Of a stretch of DNA of 64,000 nucleotides, positions 8,410-16,780 are shown in pieces. Location: NCBI RefSeq assembly GCF_000739085.1, contig NZ_CP009110.1, positions 248,001 through 312,000 on the forward strand, in the 5' to 3' direction. The stretch comes from Amycolatopsis methanolica 239 (lineage in GTDB: Bacteria > Actinomycetota > Actinomycetes > Mycobacteriales > Pseudonocardiaceae). The notes under the pieces are model-generated. The model did not search any database. It was not told where the DNA came from and was given only the letters and a program-made list of their open reading frames with translations. Numbering within the stretch: position 1 is the stretch's first letter; each line of letters opens with the position of its first letter. Position numbers and translations under genes: made by a program.

Positions 8410-9383
8410 CCGCGGACCGAGAGCAGCACCTTGCCGAACACGCCGCCCTCCTCCAGGGCCTGGTGCGCCTTGCCCGCCTCGGACATCGGCACGACCTGAC
8501 CGATCACCGGCCGAACCGCGCCCTCCGCGACCAGCGGCCACAGCCGTTCCCGCACGTCCGCGACAATCCGGGCCTTGTCGTCGACCGGCCGCGCCCGCAG
8601 GGTGGTCCCGGCGACGCTGGCGCGCTTGGCCATCAGCTTGCCGATGTTCAGCTCGCCCTTGACGCCGCCCTGCATCCCGATGATCACCAGGCGGCCGTTC
8701 GTCTTCAGCGCGCTGACGTTGCGGTCCAGGTACTTCGCGCCCATGTTGTCGAGGATGACGTCGGCGCCGCCGGTCTCGTCGCGGAGGACCTCGACGAAGT
8801 CCTGCTCCTTGTAGTTGATCGCGATGTCGGCGCCGAGCTGGCGGCAGCGGTCCAGCCGGTCGGCCGAGCCGGCGGTGACCGCGACCGTCGCGCCGAGGGC
8901 CTTGCCGACCTGGATCGCGTGCGTGCCGATGCCGCCGGCGCCGCCGTGCACGAGCAGCACCTGGCCCTCGGCCAGGTTCGCGTGCATCACCACGTTCGAC
9001 CACACGGTGCAGGCGACCTCGGGCAGGCCGGCGCTGGTGATGAGGTCGACCTCGCCGGGCACGGGCAGCAGCTGCCCGGCGGGCACGACGACGCGTTCGG
9101 CGTAACCGCCGCCGGCCAGCAGCGCGCACACCTCGTCGCCGACCTGCCAGCCCTCGACGCCCTCGCCGAGCTCGGCGACCGTGCCCGAGCACTCGAGCCC
9201 GAGGATGTCGCTCGCCCCGGGCGGCGGCGGGTAGTTGCCCTGGCGCTGCAGCAGATCGGCCCGGTTCACCGCGCTCGCCGCGACGTCGAGCAGGACCTCG
9301 CCGGGGCCCGGCCGCGGGTCGGGAACCTCGACCCACTCCAGGTTGTCCGGGCCGCCGGGTTCACGGAGCTTGATCGCATGCAT
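8406..9383 (-). CDS. NADPH:quinone oxidoreductase, zinc-independent MDR family
   Basis: A 325-residue medium-chain reductase. It shows the catalytic-domain NRADLLQRQGNYPPPPG segment and the cofactor motif VHGGAGGIG. No zinc-ligand cysteine cluster is seen, consistent with quinone oxidoreductases (PIG3/QorA-like). It probably reduces quinones or enones with NADPH. It converges on the aminotransferase-like gene with a four-base overlap and corresponds to Rv3777. The ATG at 9383 gives the usual MHAIKLREPGGP start; a longer TTG-initiated form is unlikely. Confidence 0.9.
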   Translation of the reverse strand: MHAIKLREPGGPDNLEWVEVPDPRPGPGEVLLDVAASAVNRADLLQRQGNYPPPPGASDILGLECSGTVAELGEGVEGWQVGDEVCALLAGGGYAERVVVPAGQLLPVPGEVDLITSAGLPEVACTVWSNVVMHANLAEGQVLLVHGGAGGIGTHAIQVGKALGATVAVTAGSADRLDRCRQLGADIAINYKEQDFVEVLRDETGGADVILDNMGAKYLDRNVSALKTNGRLVIIGMQGGVKGELNIGKLMAKRASVAGTTLRARPVDDKARIVADVRERLWPLVAEGAVRPVIGQVVPMSEAGKAHQALEEGGVFGKVLLSVRG

Positions 9384-9458
9384 GTGCCCGACCCTATTGC
9401 CGGGGTACGCCGAATGCACGATTGACCTCCACGCGAATCGGGACAAAAGTGACTGCCC

Positions 9459-10940
9459 ATGTCACTTCGGCCAAAGAGATCCTTTGCCGCCCTGGTGCTG
9501 ACCGCCGCGCTCGCGACGGCCGTCACCCCGGCCGCGATCGCAGCCCCCACCCAGTTACCCGGCCAGCTCGTCAAGAAGACCGATGTGGGCTCCATCAACC
9601 GGCACCTGATCGCGTTGCAGCGCATCGCCGACCGCAACGACGGCAACCGTGCCGCAGGCACCGACGGGCACGCCGCCTCCGCCGAGTACATAGCGGGCAA
9701 GCTCGAAGCCGCCGGGTATTCGGTGACGCGGCAGGAGTTCCCGTTCATCTTCACCGAGACGATCGAGGAGAAGCTGACGGTCGGCGGCGCCGACGTGCCG
9801 ATCACCGTCATGACGTACACGGCGTCCACGCCGGCGGGCGGGATCACCGCCCCGCTGGCCGTGGTGCTGGTCGACGCCACGCCCGGTTGCGAGGTCACGG
9901 ACTACACCGGAGTGGCCGGCCGCATCGTCCTGGTCTCGCGCGGCGGGTGCACGTTCGCGCAGAAGCAGGCGGCCGCCGCGGATGCGGGCGCGGTCGCGGC
10001 GATCATCTACAACAACGAGGCCGGCCCGCTCAACGGCACCCTGGGCGACCCGGCGGCCGCGCGGATCCCGACGGGCGGCATCTCGCAGGCCGACGGGCAG
10101 GCGCTGTCCGGCCAGAACGGCGCCACGGTCACGCTGGACCTGCGTGAGTTCCAGGAGCCGCGCACGTCCTTCAACGTGATCGCCGAAACGAAGACCGGCC
10201 GCAAGGACAACGTCGTGATGGCAGGCGCGCACCTGGACAGCGTGCCGGAGGGCCCGGGCATCAACGACAACGGCACGGGTTCGGCGGCGCTGCTGGAGAT
10301 CGCGTTGCAGCTGGGCGGAAAGCCGAAGGTGGAGAACGCGGTGCGGTTCGCGTGGTGGAGCGCCGAGGAGTTCGGCCTGGTCGGCTCGACGCACTACGTG
10401 GATTCGCTGAGTTTCGAGCAGCAGCTGGACATCGCGCTGTACCTGAACTTCGACATGATCGGCTCGCCGAACGCGGCGTACTTCGCTTACGACGGCGACG
10501 ATTCCGACGGGGAGGGCGCGGGCCCCGGCCCGTACGGCTCGGCGCAGATCGAGGCCGAGCTGACCGGGTACCTGAACGCGCGCGGTGTGCCGACGGAGGG
10601 CACGGACTTCGACGGCCGCTCGGACTACGGCGAGTTCATCGCGGTGGGCATCCCCGCGGGCGGGCTGTTCACGGGCGCGGAGGACGCGAAAACCCCGGAG
10701 CAGGCCGCGAAGTGGGGCGGCCAGGCCGGCGTCGCGTTCGACCCGTGCTACCACCAGGCGTGCGACAACCTCGGCAACGTCGACCGGGTGGCGCTGGACC
10801 GCAACGCGGACGCGATCGCCTGGACGCTGGGCACGTTCGCGCTGAGCACGGAGTCGGTCAACGGGGTCGCGCCCGGCAAGGCGGCGGTGAAGCCGCATCG
10901 CGCTCCCGCCGCTCAGGCGAGGGCGCTGGCCGCGGCCTGA
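9459..10940 (+). CDS. Secreted M28-family zinc aminopeptidase with PA domain
   Basis: A 493-residue exported peptidase. A signal peptide is clear: basic MSLRPKR, a hydrophobic core, then a likely cut near IAA-PTQ (about residue 28). A PA domain follows (about 110-230, with RGGCTFAQKQAAAADAGA). The M28 catalytic domain has the expected zinc and catalytic residues: H in AGAHLDSV, D in GINDNGTG, EE in WSAEEFGL, D in NFDMIGSPN and H in CYHQACD. It resembles the Streptomyces griseus aminopeptidase group and should release N-terminal residues from peptides outside the cell. A terminator-like hairpin follows. Confidence 0.92.
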   Translation: MSLRPKRSFAALVLTAALATAVTPAAIAAPTQLPGQLVKKTDVGSINRHLIALQRIADRNDGNRAAGTDGHAASAEYIAGKLEAAGYSVTRQEFPFIFTETIEEKLTVGGADVPITVMTYTASTPAGGITAPLAVVLVDATPGCEVTDYTGVAGRIVLVSRGGCTFAQKQAAAADAGAVAAIIYNNEAGPLNGTLGDPAAARIPTGGISQADGQALSGQNGATVTLDLREFQEPRTSFNVIAETKTGRKDNVVMAGAHLDSVPEGPGINDNGTGSAALLEIALQLGGKPKVENAVRFAWWSAEEFGLVGSTHYVDSLSFEQQLDIALYLNFDMIGSPNAAYFAYDGDDSDGEGAGPGPYGSAQIEAELTGYLNARGVPTEGTDFDGRSDYGEFIAVGIPAGGLFTGAEDAKTPEQAAKWGGQAGVAFDPCYHQACDNLGNVDRVALDRNADAIAWTLGTFALSTESVNGVAPGKAAVKPHRAPAAQARALAAA

Positions 10941-10942
10941 CG

Positions 10943-10981
10943 AGTGCGCTCCGCCCGGCCGTTCGCTGGGCGGAGCGCAGC
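10943..10981. terminator. Hairpin between convergent genes, likely bidirectional terminator
   Basis: A 12-bp perfect stem (10945-10956 with 10968-10979) has an 11-base loop. It sits between the stops of the M28 peptidase and the convergent metallopeptidase. There is no T-run, so it would act as the T-less hairpin type common in high-GC actinomycetes. Confidence 0.7.
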
Positions 10982-10993
10982 GGCCGTGGCGCG

Positions 10994-11905
10994 TTAGCCC
11001 AGGTTGTTGGTCCCGAAGGTGTCGCACCGGGCGGGGTTCCCGGTCTGGAAGCCGGTGGTGAACCACCGTTCCCGCTGGGCGGACGTGCCGTGCGTGTACT
11101 GGGACTCGTCGACGTGGCCGCCGCCGAGGTTGGACTGGATGTAGTCGTCGCCGATGCGGGACGCGGTGTCCAGTGCGCGGTCGATGTCGTCCTGGGTGAC
11201 CTCGGTGATCAGCGGCCGCCCGGTCGACGACGGCGTGGTCGTCGCGTGGTTGGCCCACACGCCGGCGTAGCAGTCGGCCTGCAGTTCGAGCCGCACGGAA
11301 CCCGAGGTCGGCCCCGTCTCGTTGCCGACGCGCCGGGACGTGCCGAGCAGGTTCTGCACGTGGTGGCCGTACTCGTGCGCGAGCACGTATGCCTCGGCGA
11401 ACGTGCCGCCCTCCGCGCCGAAGCGGGTGCGCAGCTCCTGGTAGAAGGACAGGTCGATGTAGACCTCGGAGTCGGCGGGGCAGTAGAACGGCCCGACGTC
11501 GGAGGTGGCGCTGCCGCAGCCGGTGCGCACGCCGCCGCTGAAGAAGTTCGTCTGCGCGGTGCGGTAGGTGCGGCCGGAGCGGGCGAACTGGTCGCTCCAG
11601 TAGTCCTGGATGGAGTTGACGATGGCGACGATCGCGCAGTCGTGGTTGGCGTTGGCGTCCGCGCCGGTGCGGCACTCCTGCGCCAGCGAGCCGTTGCTGA
11701 CCTGCTGACCGGCGCCGAGTTCGCCGAGGCTGCCCGCGCCGCTCGGGCTGACCCCGCCGATCTGGGAGAGCACGAAGTAGATGATCACGCCGACGATGCC
11801 GAGCCCGCCGCCGCCGAGCGCCACCCGGCTCCCGATGCCCCCACCGCCGCCGCGGAGGTCGTCGACCTCGGACGTGTCCAGCCCGGCGCCTTCGTCAAAC
11901 CTCAC
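10994..11905 (-). CDS. YpfJ-type neutral zinc metallopeptidase, membrane-anchored
   Basis: A 303-residue protein with one N-terminal membrane segment (about 30-48) after a Gly-rich stretch, then an extracytoplasmic domain with HEYGHH (177-182) and a downstream LELQADCYAG motif likely to give the third zinc ligand. This is the putative neutral zinc metallopeptidase family (YpfJ), substrates unknown. Several cysteines (for example in ECRTG, HDC, RTGCG, YCP) suggest disulfides outside the cell. The GTG at 11905 is chosen for its gggag ribosome site. Longer upstream starts would run into a perfect palindrome. Confidence 0.88.
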   Translation of the reverse strand: MRFDEGAGLDTSEVDDLRGGGGGIGSRVALGGGGLGIVGVIIYFVLSQIGGVSPSGAGSLGELGAGQQVSNGSLAQECRTGADANANHDCAIVAIVNSIQDYWSDQFARSGRTYRTAQTNFFSGGVRTGCGSATSDVGPFYCPADSEVYIDLSFYQELRTRFGAEGGTFAEAYVLAHEYGHHVQNLLGTSRRVGNETGPTSGSVRLELQADCYAGVWANHATTTPSSTGRPLITEVTQDDIDRALDTASRIGDDYIQSNLGGGHVDESQYTHGTSAQRERWFTTGFQTGNPARCDTFGTNNLG

Positions 11906-11925
11906 CGCGTACTCCCTCACAAAAG

Positions 11926-11957
11926 CCTGGGTGCGGACTCGCGAGTCCGCACCCAGG
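11926..11957. repeat. 32-bp perfect palindrome upstream of the metallopeptidase gene
   Basis: The sequence reads CCTGGGTGCGGACTCG followed exactly by its reverse complement, with no spacer. On the minus strand it is followed by CTTTTG, so it could act as a terminator or attenuator 20 bases before the metallopeptidase start. As a double-strand palindrome it could also be a protein-binding site. Confidence 0.8.
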
Positions 11958-12379
11958 ATTACCGAGGTTGTCAATTGTAATCAGCGGCTGACCACGTCGC
12001 GGGCCGGCGAGGAACTCTGCTGTGCGGACACGGAGACCGCACTGAAGCAGGCTCGAGTTCGCCGTTGTGCGCAAGCGATGGTCGAGGCGCATCGAGATGG
12101 AAACCCGTGCTGCTCACAGTCACAGCCGGACTGGGTTCACCGCATCCCGGCTGTGGGTCCACAGCTGCATCCGGTAGTCAACCGCGAGGAACTTCTCGTC
12201 ATTGAACCACCTGACCCTCTCCCGGTGGACGGCCCGACGGGCCACACCCGGGTAGTGCGTCCCCGGTCCGGTGACCGATCCACCGTTGTCCCCAAGCATG
12301 CGCCTGTGCGCGCGAATCCTCAACCGGCGCGCCGTCCCTCGTTGGTTGGTAATCGCGGTCCGGCGCTAATGTTCCGGGC
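11958..12379. other. Non-coding interval before the MarR gene
   Basis: I see no convincing gene. It contains a 9-bp inverted repeat (cacagccgg at 12121-12129 with ccggctgtg at 12147-12155, 17-base loop) that could form a hairpin. No tRNA fold was found. The last hundred bases must hold the MarR promoter. Confidence 0.5.
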
Positions 12380-12844
12380 ATGGGTGAAGTCCGCTGGCTG
12401 AGCGAGCCGGAGATGTCGGCGTGGCGCGCGTACATCGTCGCCACGCTGCGGCTCCGCCAGCGGTTGCACCGGGAGCTGGCCGCCGCGCACGACGTGTCCC
12501 TGACCGACTACGAGGTGCTGGTGTGCCTGGAGATGGCGCCGGATCGGCGGATGCGGATGTCCGAGCTGGCGACCACGATGGGGTCCACGAAGAGCCGGCT
12601 GTCGCACCAGATAGCCCGCATGGAGGTCGCTGGCCTGGCGCGCCGCGCCCCGGACCCGGAAGACAAGCGGGGCGTGGTGGCGGAACTGACCCCCGGCGGC
12701 GAGGCGCTGCTGAAGGAGGCGGCGCCAACGCACGTGGAGGGCGTGCGGGCCCACCTGATCGATTTGATGACCCCGGAGGAGCAGTCGGTGCTCGCCAGGG
12801 TCTTCTCCCGGGTCGACGAACACCTCGAAGGCCTGGGCAGCTGA
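12380..12844 (+). CDS. MarR-family transcriptional regulator
   Basis: A 154-residue winged-helix regulator. The recognition-helix region MSELATTMGSTKSRLSHQIA (about 60-79) is followed by the wing RRAPDPEDKRGVVAELT, both typical of MarR. Such proteins usually bind as dimers to palindromes near their own gene and release DNA when they bind a small ligand or are oxidised. It stands alone just before tRNA-Ser, so its target cannot be read from context. Confidence 0.88.
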   Translation: MGEVRWLSEPEMSAWRAYIVATLRLRQRLHRELAAAHDVSLTDYEVLVCLEMAPDRRMRMSELATTMGSTKSRLSHQIARMEVAGLARRAPDPEDKRGVVAELTPGGEALLKEAAPTHVEGVRAHLIDLMTPEEQSVLARVFSRVDEHLEGLGS

Positions 12845-12864
12845 GCCGCTACCCTGAGCCCAAG

Positions 12865-12949
12865 GGAAGCGTGGCAGAGCGGCCGAATGCACTCGCCTTG
12901 AAAGCGAGCGTCGGGCAACCGACCGGGGGTTCAAATCCCTCCGCTTCCG
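12865..12949 (+). tRNA. tRNA-Ser(UGA)
   Basis: The 7-bp acceptor stem pairs ggaagcg (12865-12871) with cgcttcc (12942-12948) and has discriminator G. The anticodon stem ctcgc/gcgag holds loop cttgaaa, giving anticodon TGA. A long variable arm and a ggttcaaatcc T-loop complete the class II serine tRNA. No CCA is encoded. Confidence 0.96.
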
Positions 12950-13015
12950 CGTCTGTGACCAGGGCGTTTGCCGCGGCGGGCATGTTCGACCGGTGCCGCG
13001 GCATGCGCCCTGGTC

Positions 13016-14191
13016 TCATTTCGCCGGTCGCCAGAGCAGCGCCACTCCGTGCCCGGGCAGCAGCCAGGACCGCACGTCCAGATCGCTCAGCTCCTCCGGC
13101 TTCAGCCACCGCGCCGACGCCGTGTTCGAGCGGAACGTGAACGGCACCACCCGGAATTCGAACGCGTCCCCGCCCTCGATGTCCAGCTCCTTGGCGGACA
13201 TGGAGATCCGCTCGACGTAGCACGGGTACGGCGCCTGCCAGTAGCAGTAGCCGTCGTCGATGCGTTGCAGTGCGGTCGCCCGCATCGACAGGCGCTCGAT
13301 CGCGGCCACCGTGTGGTCGTCGCCGGCGATGTCGGACAGGTCGCACTCGAAGATGCGCAGGTCGGCGAGGTGGTCGAGGGTGTTCTGGCGGGGGAGCGGG
13401 CCCATGTTGGTGCGGAAGAACGTCAGGTAGTCGGCCCACTGCTGGTACTTCACCTCGCGCAGTTCCAGCTTGCTCGACGACGCCACGTGGTGCCTGCCCT
13501 CGCCGTCGAGGTACTCGATCCGCAGTCGTACGGACGGCAGCATGTCGTCCACCGAACTTTCGAACAGCGAGCTGTCCGGCACGAACCACAGCTCGAACAG
13601 CGGCAGCTGGCAGCCGGCGCTGATGGAGTCCCGCAGCAGCGCGTTGCACGTCGCGAAGATGATGAACCGGTCGACGTGCACGTTCTTCTTGAAGCTGTAG
13701 GTCACCGCGGTCGTCAGGTGGTAGATCTCATGGTCCACCGCGCTCAGCTCGAACGTCACGCCGGTGTGGGTGCTGATCGTCAGGTCCCCGCCGAGCGGGC
13801 GCAGCCCCTCGCCGCCCAGCACGCCCGTGACGACGTCGCGGTTGGCCTCGTTGTCGCCGTAGATCGAGTGCAGGAAGGTCTCCATGACCTGCTGGGGGAG
13901 CAGCGCCTCGACGATCCGCGGGCCGGAGATCCGCGCCATCTCGGTCACCAGCCACGGGTGCACGAACAGCTCGTACCCGCCGATCGCCGCGCCCGCCACG
14001 ACGATCAGCGGGAACACCGCCTCCAAGACGTCGTGCAGGGCCGTCGGCCACCCGGGCGCCGCATGCCAGGACACGACCGTGAGCAGCGCGGCGACGCCGG
14101 CGAGGACCAGGACGAACGCGAGACGAAGGACGGGCGGGCGTGGTTTCGGGCGCGTATCAGCACCAGGCCGCTGTTTCTCCCCAGCTGTCAC
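13016..14191 (-). CDS. Hypothetical membrane protein with two N-terminal helices and a large cytosolic domain
   Basis: A 391-residue protein I do not recognise. After a basic, Pro-rich leader there are two hydrophobic segments (about 22-42 and 56-76), followed by about 300 hydrophilic residues rich in beta-type sequence. There is no clear enzyme motif. The two-helix hairpin with a large C-terminal part suggests a membrane-anchored cytosolic domain. It lies between tRNA-Ser and the GntR gene, read leftward, with no obvious operon partner. Confidence 0.6.
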   Translation of the reverse strand: MTAGEKQRPGADTRPKPRPPVLRLAFVLVLAGVAALLTVVSWHAAPGWPTALHDVLEAVFPLIVVAGAAIGGYELFVHPWLVTEMARISGPRIVEALLPQQVMETFLHSIYGDNEANRDVVTGVLGGEGLRPLGGDLTISTHTGVTFELSAVDHEIYHLTTAVTYSFKKNVHVDRFIIFATCNALLRDSISAGCQLPLFELWFVPDSSLFESSVDDMLPSVRLRIEYLDGEGRHHVASSSKLELREVKYQQWADYLTFFRTNMGPLPRQNTLDHLADLRIFECDLSDIAGDDHTVAAIERLSMRATALQRIDDGYCYWQAPYPCYVERISMSAKELDIEGGDAFEFRVVPFTFRSNTASARWLKPEELSDLDVRSWLLPGHGVALLWRPAK

Positions 14192-14266
14192 AGCCTCTCC
14201 GCCCGGTTCGAAGTAACCATGATCGACGGAGAGGCCGTGACGGCGAAAGCGGCCGATAGGCTTAAT

Positions 14267-15040
14267 TCACTCCCGGTGCCAGCGTGGCTCGTCCTCCAGC
14301 GCGTACGTCGTGAGCGTGGCCCGCTCGCCGGGCGGGGTGCCGGTCTGCGCGACCAGATCGCTGTACAGGCCGAGCAGGTGCGTGGCCATCGCCGCGCGGG
14401 CGCCGCCCTCGTCGCGGCGCTTGAGGAACCACGTGACCTGGTTGTGGTCGTTCGCCGAGCGGACGTGCACCTCGGAGCTGCCGTAGCTGTTGCGGCGGTA
14501 ACCCCGGAGCTGCGGTACCAGCGACCGGTACAGCTGGTCCAGCAGTTCGTTGTGGCTGGCCCGCACCACCGCCGAGTGGAAGTCCTCGTCGGTCTGCAGC
14601 AGTTCGTCCTTGTCGTCGATGGACGCGGACTGGTGCAGCTTCGCCAGCTTCGCGATGTCGTCCAGCTCGCCCTGCGTCGCGCGGGTCGCGGCCAGGCTCG
14701 CCGCGGTCGCCTCCAGCGCGATCCGGACCTCCATCAGGTCCGCGTCGCTGACGCGCCGGTCGAACACCAGCGGCTCGTCGTGCTCGGATACGTCGGTTGA
14801 CCGGACGTACCAGCCACGGCCCCGCATGACCTCGACCACGCCCTGGAGCTGGAGCCGCTGCAGCGCGGTGCGCAGCGAGCTGCGGGCCACCGCCATCCGC
14901 TGCGCCAGTTCCGGTTCGGTGGGCAGCCGGTCGCCCGCCTTGAACTTGCCGCTGCGGATCAGCGACCTGATCTTGTCCTCGATCAGTTCGGGCAGCGGCT
15001 TGCGCGTGTTCGGTGAGAGAGCCCAGCTCTCGTCATCCAT
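14267..15040 (-). CDS. GntR-family regulator, FadR subfamily (FCD ligand domain)
   Basis: A 257-residue regulator. The N-terminal winged helix (about 15-85) has the GntR features LIRSGKFKAGDRLPTEPELA and SSLRTALQRL. The C-terminal FCD helical domain includes EVRIALEATAASLAA and conserved aspartate/histidine positions (DEDFHSAVVRASHN, and HLLGLY near the end). The ATG at 15040 is chosen for its GAGAGG ribosome site. It is divergent from a small membrane-protein gene, and a perfect 12-bp inverted repeat lies between them, probably its operator. It may control the peptide-modification cassette to its right. Confidence 0.88.
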   Translation of the reverse strand: MDDESWALSPNTRKPLPELIEDKIRSLIRSGKFKAGDRLPTEPELAQRMAVARSSLRTALQRLQLQGVVEVMRGRGWYVRSTDVSEHDEPLVFDRRVSDADLMEVRIALEATAASLAATRATQGELDDIAKLAKLHQSASIDDKDELLQTDEDFHSAVVRASHNELLDQLYRSLVPQLRGYRRNSYGSSEVHVRSANDHNQVTWFLKRRDEGGARAAMATHLLGLYSDLVAQTGTPPGERATLTTYALEDEPRWHRE

Positions 15041-15113
15041 CGTCAACCTCTCGCGAGCTCTTGGGTTCCCGAGCTTCCGAAGACCATAAGGCCAAACTGA
15101 TGCCAGACGCAAG

Positions 15114-15145
15114 TTGTCTGTCAAGCGTCGTCACTTGACAGACAA
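15114..15145. promoter_or_regulatory. Perfect inverted repeat, probable GntR operator, with two divergent -35 boxes
   Basis: TTGTCTGTCAAG (15114-15125), an 8-base spacer, then CTTGACAGACAA (15134-15145). Each arm contains TTGACA on one strand, pointing outward, so likely -35 elements for both the GntR gene and the rightward small membrane-protein gene lie in the operator. A repressor bound here would block both promoters. Confidence 0.75.
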
Positions 15146-15236
15146 CCGACAGCGCGGCGATCATACAACTGCCGTCGAAGGTGAGCGGGCAGGCCACCAG
15201 CCGCGCCGCCACCTGGCCAGTGAGGAGGTGTTCGCT

Positions 15237-15395
15237 GTGAACTCGGAATCTCTGTTCGCTGTGATTTTCTTGGTAGCTCTCGGGGTGACCATCATCGGAT
15301 GGCGGACTGTCATCGTGATGACCCTGACGGCGGGTTTCGTTCTGGCTGTGCTGGGGTTCGCGCAGCTCGTGTCGTTCCTCGGAACAGGCGCGTAA
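15237..15395 (+). CDS. Small two-helix membrane protein, 52 residues
   Basis: A GTG start at 15237 has an excellent ribosome site (GAGGAGG, seven bases upstream), which marks this as a real gene. The product is almost entirely hydrophobic, with two predicted membrane segments (about 5-20 and 25-48) separated by a short GWRTV turn. No family is recognised. It is the first gene to the right of the probable GntR operator and precedes the HExxH protein gene by 131 bases. It could be an anchor, immunity or export helper for the neighbouring peptide system, but that is inference. Confidence 0.7.
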   Translation: MNSESLFAVIFLVALGVTIIGWRTVIVMTLTAGFVLAVLGFAQLVSFLGTGA

Positions 15396-15422
15396 GCGCG
15401 GACGACAAGGGGGTGGCTCCGT

Positions 15423-15436
15423 CTGTTGTCTGACAG
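15423..15436. promoter_or_regulatory. Candidate second regulator site upstream of the HExxH gene
   Basis: CTGTTGTCTGACAG contains the same TTGTCTG core as the perfect inverted repeat at 15114-15145 and is itself symmetric at its ends (CTGT...ACAG). It lies about 90 bases before the HExxH protein start, upstream of a possible -10 (tactct near 15474). Confidence 0.4.
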
Positions 15437-15526
15437 CCGCCCCCGGTGTGTGGGGGCCAGACCGCCTGGTTGTACTCTCGCGCGGTCCATGGCTGTTCCC
15501 TCCTAGCGGAAGAAGCCGGCGCTCGG

Positions 15527-16780
15527 ATGTACTCCAGACCTGCCTGGCCGGATGCCACCACCGTGCACGCGGCGCTGGCGCCCGCCCACGCGGTGATCGA
15601 GGAGCGCCGCGCGCTGTACCGGCTGGGGCTCGATCTGCTGGCTCCCGGCCACGAGCCGGTTCCGGACGCCCAACTCGACAACCCCCTGTTCCGCTTCCGG
15701 ATCGGGGAGGCTCTGGCCGGTCGTCTGCCCTACGTGGACGCCGACGACGACCTCGGTCCGATCACGACCGAACTGCCCGCCGGCCCGGTCTCGATCCGGG
15801 TGGCCACCGGCGCTGATGCGAACGACCGCCTCGCCGAGGCGATGCGGGTGATCCAGACGCAAAGCCTGCCCGGTCGCCGCCCGCCGCGGCTGCTGACCGG
15901 CGACGACGAGGCACTGGCCACGGTCGCGGCCGGTCTGCGCAAGGTCCGCGAGGTCAGCCCGGCGCTGGCCGACGACCTGCTCGCGCACGTCGGCCTGCTG
16001 GTGGTCCTCGATCCGGCGACCTCCGGCGGCCTGATCTCCGCGTCGTCGCGGCTCTTCCCCGGGCTGGTCCTGATCGACCGGCCGTCGTCGCCCTACGAGG
16101 TCGCCGAGGCGATCATCCACGAGGGCGCGCACGTCAAGCTGTTCGACTTCGCCATCACGCGGAACTTCCTCGGCGCCGATGCGGCGGAGGGCCGGGTCTT
16201 CCGGCCCTCCTGGTCGTCGGCCGCGTGGCCGGTGGAGCAGGTCCTCGCCGCGTTCCACGCCTACACCTGCCTCGCCCAGTTCGCCCAGGACGTGGAGCGG
16301 CAAGGGGAAATGTCCCGGCTCGGCCCGGATTCCCTGCTGTCCCGCGCTCGTGAGCGCGCCACCGAAATCGGCCGCTGGCTGCTCGGCGAGGACGACGCGC
16401 TGGAATTCGACGCCAGGTGGCTCCTGCGCACCTTGATGTGTGATGAGACTGGACCCGGACAACTGTCTCCGGTCACCCGTCCGGTGCTGTCCGGCCACTA
16501 CGCGCTGGATCCGCTGCTGCGGCTCGCCCGGATGGAGGCCACCGGCCGGGTGCTCGCCGGCCGTCCCGGCGACCCACCGGAATTGCATTGGCTCGACGGG
16601 GAAGCGGCTGATCTTGCCGTCGAGCTTAGCCAGGCCCCGGCGGGGAAGTCCCTGTCGGAAATCGGTGCCGAACGTGCGACCGTGCTCGGCGCGCTGGTGG
16701 AAGCGACCTTGGTTCGTGCCGCTCCGCGCGGAGGAGTACTGTCCTCTTCGGACGGAACATTTGCGTCGGAAGGAAACTGA
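15527..16780 (+). CDS. HExxH-motif peptide-modification protein (putative alpha-ketoglutarate-dependent peptide beta-hydroxylase)
   Basis: A 417-residue protein with the signature IIHEGAHVKLFDF; the HEGAH metal motif is at about 198-202. This matches the HEXXH-motif family found in RiPP (peptide natural product) clusters, recently described as alpha-ketoglutarate-dependent peptide beta-hydroxylases and not proteases. The rest is helical with no signal peptide, so it acts in the cytosol. Its stop overlaps the start of a 68-codon ORF (TGATG), as expected for a modifying enzyme made with its peptide substrate. The ATG at 15527 is preferred but its ribosome site is weak; an in-frame GTG at 15446 would add 27 residues. 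Family assignment is from the motif and context. Confidence 0.72.
   Translation: MYSRPAWPDATTVHAALAPAHAVIEERRALYRLGLDLLAPGHEPVPDAQLDNPLFRFRIGEALAGRLPYVDADDDLGPITTELPAGPVSIRVATGADANDRLAEAMRVIQTQSLPGRRPPRLLTGDDEALATVAAGLRKVREVSPALADDLLAHVGLLVVLDPATSGGLISASSRLFPGLVLIDRPSSPYEVAEAIIHEGAHVKLFDFAITRNFLGADAAEGRVFRPSWSSAAWPVEQVLAAFHAYTCLAQFAQDVERQGEMSRLGPDSLLSRARERATEIGRWLLGEDDALEFDARWLLRTLMCDETGPGQLSPVTRPVLSGHYALDPLLRLARMEATGRVLAGRPGDPPELHWLDGEAADLAVELSQAPAGKSLSEIGAERATVLGALVEATLVRAAPRGGVLSSSDGTFASEGN

Noticed and set aside
12121-12155. Hairpin considered as a tRNA or structured ncRNA
   Set aside because: Only a single 9-bp stem is visible, without acceptor, anticodon or T-arm pairing.
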